Source: Bacteroidota bacterium (GTDB lineage Bacteria; Bacteroidota; Bacteroidia; Bacteroidales; UBA12481). Taken from it: DNA of 7,654 nucleotides. This document shows, piece after piece, positions 4,996-7,654 of this stretch. The notes under the pieces were generated by a model. That model saw only the letters and a program-made list of their open reading frames with translations. It did not search any database and was not told the origin of the DNA. The position numbers were made by a program, and so were the translations under genes. Position 1 is the stretch's first letter. Every line of letters begins with the position of its first letter. The stretch covers positions 1 through 7,654 of the forward strand of contig JAUVKA010000186.1 in the NCBI GenBank assembly GCA_030592205.1, in the 5' to 3' direction.

Positions 4996-7362
4996 ATGTT
5001 AACCAGAATAACGATAGCTATTTTGGCTTTGTTGCTGACTTTTCAGCTCAAGGCCCAGGTGAGTATATCTGGCAGAATTACTAATGAGTCAGGGGAAAGT
5101 CTGCCAGATGCTCATATTACATTGTTAAACACTCTTTTGGGAGTAGTCTCTGATAAGGAGGGCTTTTATAAGTTAAAAAATATTCAGCAAGGAGATTATA
5201 TCTTGAAGGCGAGTTTTTTGGCTTATGAGAAATGGGAGAGAAAGATAAGTCTCAATATGGATACAATCCTGAATATTACTTTGCTCAGGAGTCCTATTCT
5301 AGCCGGAGAAGTAATTGTGCGGGCCAACCGGGCCAATGTTAATGATCCGCTTGCTTATACTAATCTGGATAAAACCCAATTAGCCAGAAGCGACAGGGTT
5401 AGGGATATCCCATATTTATTGGAGTTTACTCCATCGGTAGTAGTTACTTCTGATGCCGGAACAGGGCTTGGATACAGCGGATTAAGAATAAGAGGAACAG
5501 ATCCTAGCCGAATAAACGTTACCGTGAACGGGATCCCTTACAATGATAGCGAGTCCCATGATGTATACTGGGTAGATATTCCTGATTTTGTTTCATCGGT
5601 AGAGAACGTGCAAATCCAACGTGGTGTGGGTACTTCCACCCAGGGTGCTGCTGCTTTTGGAGCCAATATTAACTTTCAAACACGCTCGGTTTCGCCCAAA
5701 CCATATGCAGAGATTCAATCTGCGGCGGGATCTTTCAATACCTGGAAAAATGCCATTGCAGCAGGTACAGGATTGATACATGAGCATTTAAGTGTGGATA
5801 TGCGTTTATCCCGACTTAACTCAGATGGTTATATCGATCGGGCATTTACCAATTTGAAATCCCACTATCTGTCGGCTGGCTGGTATGGTAAAAAGAACAT
5901 CATTAAAGCTACCATGTTTTCAGGAAAGGAACTTACCTACCAGGCATGGGGTGGGGTTCCGGGTGAGATCCTGGAATCAAACCGGACTTACAATCCATAT
6001 GCTTATGATAACGAAGTTGATGATTACCAGCAAGATCATTACCAGTTGCATTGGTCGTATCAGCCCTTCCTTAATATGAATGTCAATGCGGCTTTGCACT
6101 ACACAAAGGGGGAAGGGTACTATGAACAATTCAGGGAAGATGATGATTTAAGTACTTATCGTCTCGATCCCGTCATTGTGGGCATAGATAGTATACTGAC
6201 CTCCGATATCATCCGAAGAAAGTGGCTGGACAATGATTTTTATGGAGGTGTTTTCAATATATATTATACACTTGGAGATATGACACTGACTACCGGAGGG
6301 GGATGGAATCGCTATGATGGCGACCACTTTGGGCGTGTGATATGGAGTCAATATGCATCCAATGGAGAGATAAGGCATCCTTATTATTTTTCAAATGGGC
6401 TAAAAACCGACTGGAATTATTTTACTCGAATTAATTACCAGATATCGCCCTCAGTAAATTTGTATTCCGATCTACAATATCGCCATATTGATTATTCTAT
6501 CGATGGAAGAGATGATGACCAAAGAGATATATCACAGGATCATATTTACAGTTTCTTTAATCCCAAAGCCGGGATTTCCCTGAAAATCTCCAAGAGCCAG
6601 TCGCTCTATTTTTCCTTTTCAGTTGGCAACAGGGAACCAAAGCGTAGTAATTTCACTGATGCCCAGCCAGGCCAGGATATCAAGCCGGAAAGATTACATG
6701 ATTTTGAGCTGGGCTATAAACTTCTTTCAGGGAGGTTTTTAGCAGAAGCAAACGCCTACTTTATGGATTATAAGGATCAATTGGTTTTGACCGGGGAGAT
6801 TAATGATGTGGGATCTGCAATCATGGTGAATGTTCCTGAAAGTTACCGGACAGGGCTTGAGCTTATGCTGGCCTTACAAGCTACGAAGAGTCTGAGGTGG
6901 GAAGCGAATGTCACTTTCAGCCGAAATAGGATAATTAGTTTTATTGAGTATGTGGATGATTGGGAAACCTGGGGACAGCGAAGTTTTGAATTGGAGAACA
7001 CCAGCCTGGCCTTTTCGCCTGAATTGATTGCCGGTAGTCGCTTAAGCTGGAGCCCGTGGAAGAATTTGGATTTGTCCTTACTCACAAAGTACGTAGGAAA
7101 ACAGTTCATTGATAACACTTCCAGCTCTGAACGGATGCTGGGTGATTATCTGATTAACAATATCAGGATGGTGTATACTATTCAATCCAGATTTTTTAAA
7201 GAGATCAATTTATTTGTGGATGTGATCAACCTGCTGAATGAGGAATACGAAAGCAATGCATGGGTGTACAGTTATTTCTACGAAGGGCAGAGGTATAAGA
7301 TGGATGGATATTACCCCCAGGCCGGCCGGCATTTTTTGGCAGGAATCACTTTGAAATTGTAG
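4996..7362 (+). CDS. TonB-dependent receptor, predicted thiamine transporter
   Basis: A 788-residue outer-membrane receptor. Residues 1-20 form a signal peptide ending LKA before QVS. Residues about 22-105 are the carboxypeptidase-regulatory-like beta domain typical of Bacteroidota receptors (ISGRITNESGESLPDAHITL). The plug domain follows at about 120-228, with LRIRGTDPSRINVTVNGIPYNDSESHDVYWVDIPDF, VENVQIQRGVG and GANINFQT as recognisable blocks. The rest is the beta-barrel, ending in RHFLAGITLKL, a typical terminal strand. It imports a ligand into the periplasm using TonB-ExbBD energy. Thiamine (or a phosphate ester or precursor) is inferred as ligand from the TPP riboswitch 40 bases upstream; THI-element-controlled receptors are known in this phylum. 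The ATG at 4996 is chosen because it gives a clean signal peptide. No permease or thiamine kinase follows on the same strand; the next gene is convergent, 5 bases between stop codons. The receptor class is sure; the substrate rests on the riboswitch. Confidence 0.94.
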   Translation: MLTRITIAILALLLTFQLKAQVSISGRITNESGESLPDAHITLLNTLLGVVSDKEGFYKLKNIQQGDYILKASFLAYEKWERKISLNMDTILNITLLRSPILAGEVIVRANRANVNDPLAYTNLDKTQLARSDRVRDIPYLLEFTPSVVVTSDAGTGLGYSGLRIRGTDPSRINVTVNGIPYNDSESHDVYWVDIPDFVSSVENVQIQRGVGTSTQGAAAFGANINFQTRSVSPKPYAEIQSAAGSFNTWKNAIAAGTGLIHEHLSVDMRLSRLNSDGYIDRAFTNLKSHYLSAGWYGKKNIIKATMFSGKELTYQAWGGVPGEILESNRTYNPYAYDNEVDDYQQDHYQLHWSYQPFLNMNVNAALHYTKGEGYYEQFREDDDLSTYRLDPVIVGIDSILTSDIIRRKWLDNDFYGGVFNIYYTLGDMTLTTGGGWNRYDGDHFGRVIWSQYASNGEIRHPYYFSNGLKTDWNYFTRINYQISPSVNLYSDLQYRHIDYSIDGRDDDQRDISQDHIYSFFNPKAGISLKISKSQSLYFSFSVGNREPKRSNFTDAQPGQDIKPERLHDFELGYKLLSGRFLAEANAYFMDYKDQLVLTGEINDVGSAIMVNVPESYRTGLELMLALQATKSLRWEANVTFSRNRIISFIEYVDDWETWGQRSFELENTSLAFSPELIAGSRLSWSPWKNLDLSLLTKYVGKQFIDNTSSSERMLGDYLINNIRMVYTIQSRFFKEINLFVDVINLLNEEYESNAWVYSYFYEGQRYKMDGYYPQAGRHFLAGITLKL

Positions 7363-7367
7363 TTTTT

Positions 7368-7654
7368 TTAGAACCAGAAACCGAAGGACAAAACGGCAGA
7401 AGTATAATTGCCGATTTGAATAAATGAACTGTTGGGATCCATTCTCAGTGTCTTTCCGGCTTGCACTCCCATATTAACGCTCCATACAGAATTGAACAGG
7501 AAATAATAACCTATTTCAGCAGCTATGGTGGTGGATTGGTAATTATCCAGTTGGTGCATGGTATAAGCAGCATGAGGGCCCGCATAGAAACCTCTGTGCC
7601 CTTCTTCTGAGTTCTTTTTTGAAAAATGGTATGGAACGGTTATACCGGCTCCAA
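7368..7654 (-). CDS. Outer-membrane beta-barrel protein, C-terminal part (partial)
   Basis: The minus-strand frame is open from the right edge of the window to the TAA at 7368-7370, giving 95 residues; the start lies beyond the window, and the ATG at 7559 is internal because the frame and its character continue upstream (GFYAGPHAAYTMHQ). The visible part shows alternating hydrophobic/polar strands rich in Tyr, Phe and Gly (TTIAAEIGYYFLF, WSVNMGVQAGKTLRM, AVLSFGFWF) and ends in an aromatic residue, the usual signal of a bacterial outer-membrane barrel. No specific family or ligand is recognised. It is convergent with the thiamine receptor and is probably an independent gene. Confidence 0.7.
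   Translation of the reverse strand, partial: GAGITVPYHFSKKNSEEGHRGFYAGPHAAYTMHQLDNYQSTTIAAEIGYYFLFNSVWSVNMGVQAGKTLRMDPNSSFIQIGNYTSAVLSFGFWF

Noticed and set aside
4875..5084. Open frame of 69 codons covering the riboswitch and the receptor's 5' end
   Set aside because: It runs through the conserved TPP aptamer and overlaps the receptor's signal peptide in another frame; its protein has no recognisable features, so it is a chance frame.
5593..7118. Several antisense open frames of 60-90 codons inside the receptor gene
   Set aside because: They are uninterrupted only because of the codon use of the receptor frame, have no domain-like features or plausible starts, and lie opposite a confidently assigned gene.
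7320..7337. GGCCGGCC palindrome followed by a T-run as a terminator of the receptor gene
   Set aside because: It is inside the coding sequence (QAGRHFLAG), the palindrome has no proper loop, and the codons fit the conserved C-terminal strand.
1..7654. Defence, mobile or other novel multi-gene system
   Set aside because: All the genes belong to familiar families with intact hallmark motifs, and no transposase, integrase, phage, toxin-antitoxin or defence-type protein is visible.

Overview
The window looks like ordinary chromosomal DNA from a member of the Bacteroidota (Bacteroidales/Marinilabiliales-like). The indications are a TonB-dependent receptor with an N-terminal carboxypeptidase-regulatory-like domain, TAnnTTTG-type promoter boxes, no clear Shine-Dalgarno sequences before the starts, moderate A+T content, and an intergenic array of degenerate 7-bp repeats. 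The taxon is inferred from these features, not from a database search.

Layout, left to right. (1) 1-669 (+): the 3' part of an endonuclease/exonuclease/phosphatase-fold protein, cut by the window edge. (2) About 798-2081 (+): a 12-helix MFS transporter of the spinster-like type, with no ATG available near its start. (3) 2082-2231: a convergent intergenic region with a 7-bp-periodic repeat array whose last full unit supplies the stop codon of the next gene. (4) 2227-4240 (-): a two-gene operon, CCA-adding tRNA nucleotidyltransferase followed after 4 bases by a flavin reductase-like protein. (5) 4241-4425: a divergent regulatory region with two perfect 7-bp inverted repeats and possible promoter boxes on both strands. 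(6) 4426-4791 (+): a thioredoxin with a WCAPC active site, followed by a convincing intrinsic terminator. (7) 4865-7362 (+): promoter box, TPP (thiamine pyrophosphate) riboswitch aptamer, a hairpin that may be its expression platform, and a full-length TonB-dependent receptor, very probably an outer-membrane thiamine importer. (8) 7368-7654 (-): the C-terminal part of a small outer-membrane beta-barrel protein that continues past the window edge.

The best-supported functional unit is the riboswitch plus receptor. When intracellular TPP is high, the leader is expected to shut off the receptor; when it is low, the receptor would bring thiamine or a relative across the outer membrane. It stands alone here, without an inner-membrane permease or thiamine kinase beside it. 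The other genes are housekeeping or general-purpose (tRNA maturation, redox, transport). I find no CRISPR array, insertion sequence, tRNA, rRNA, phage gene or toxin-antitoxin pair, and no clear sign of an undescribed multi-gene system. The least explained features are the heptad array and the two inverted repeats between cca and the thioredoxin gene.
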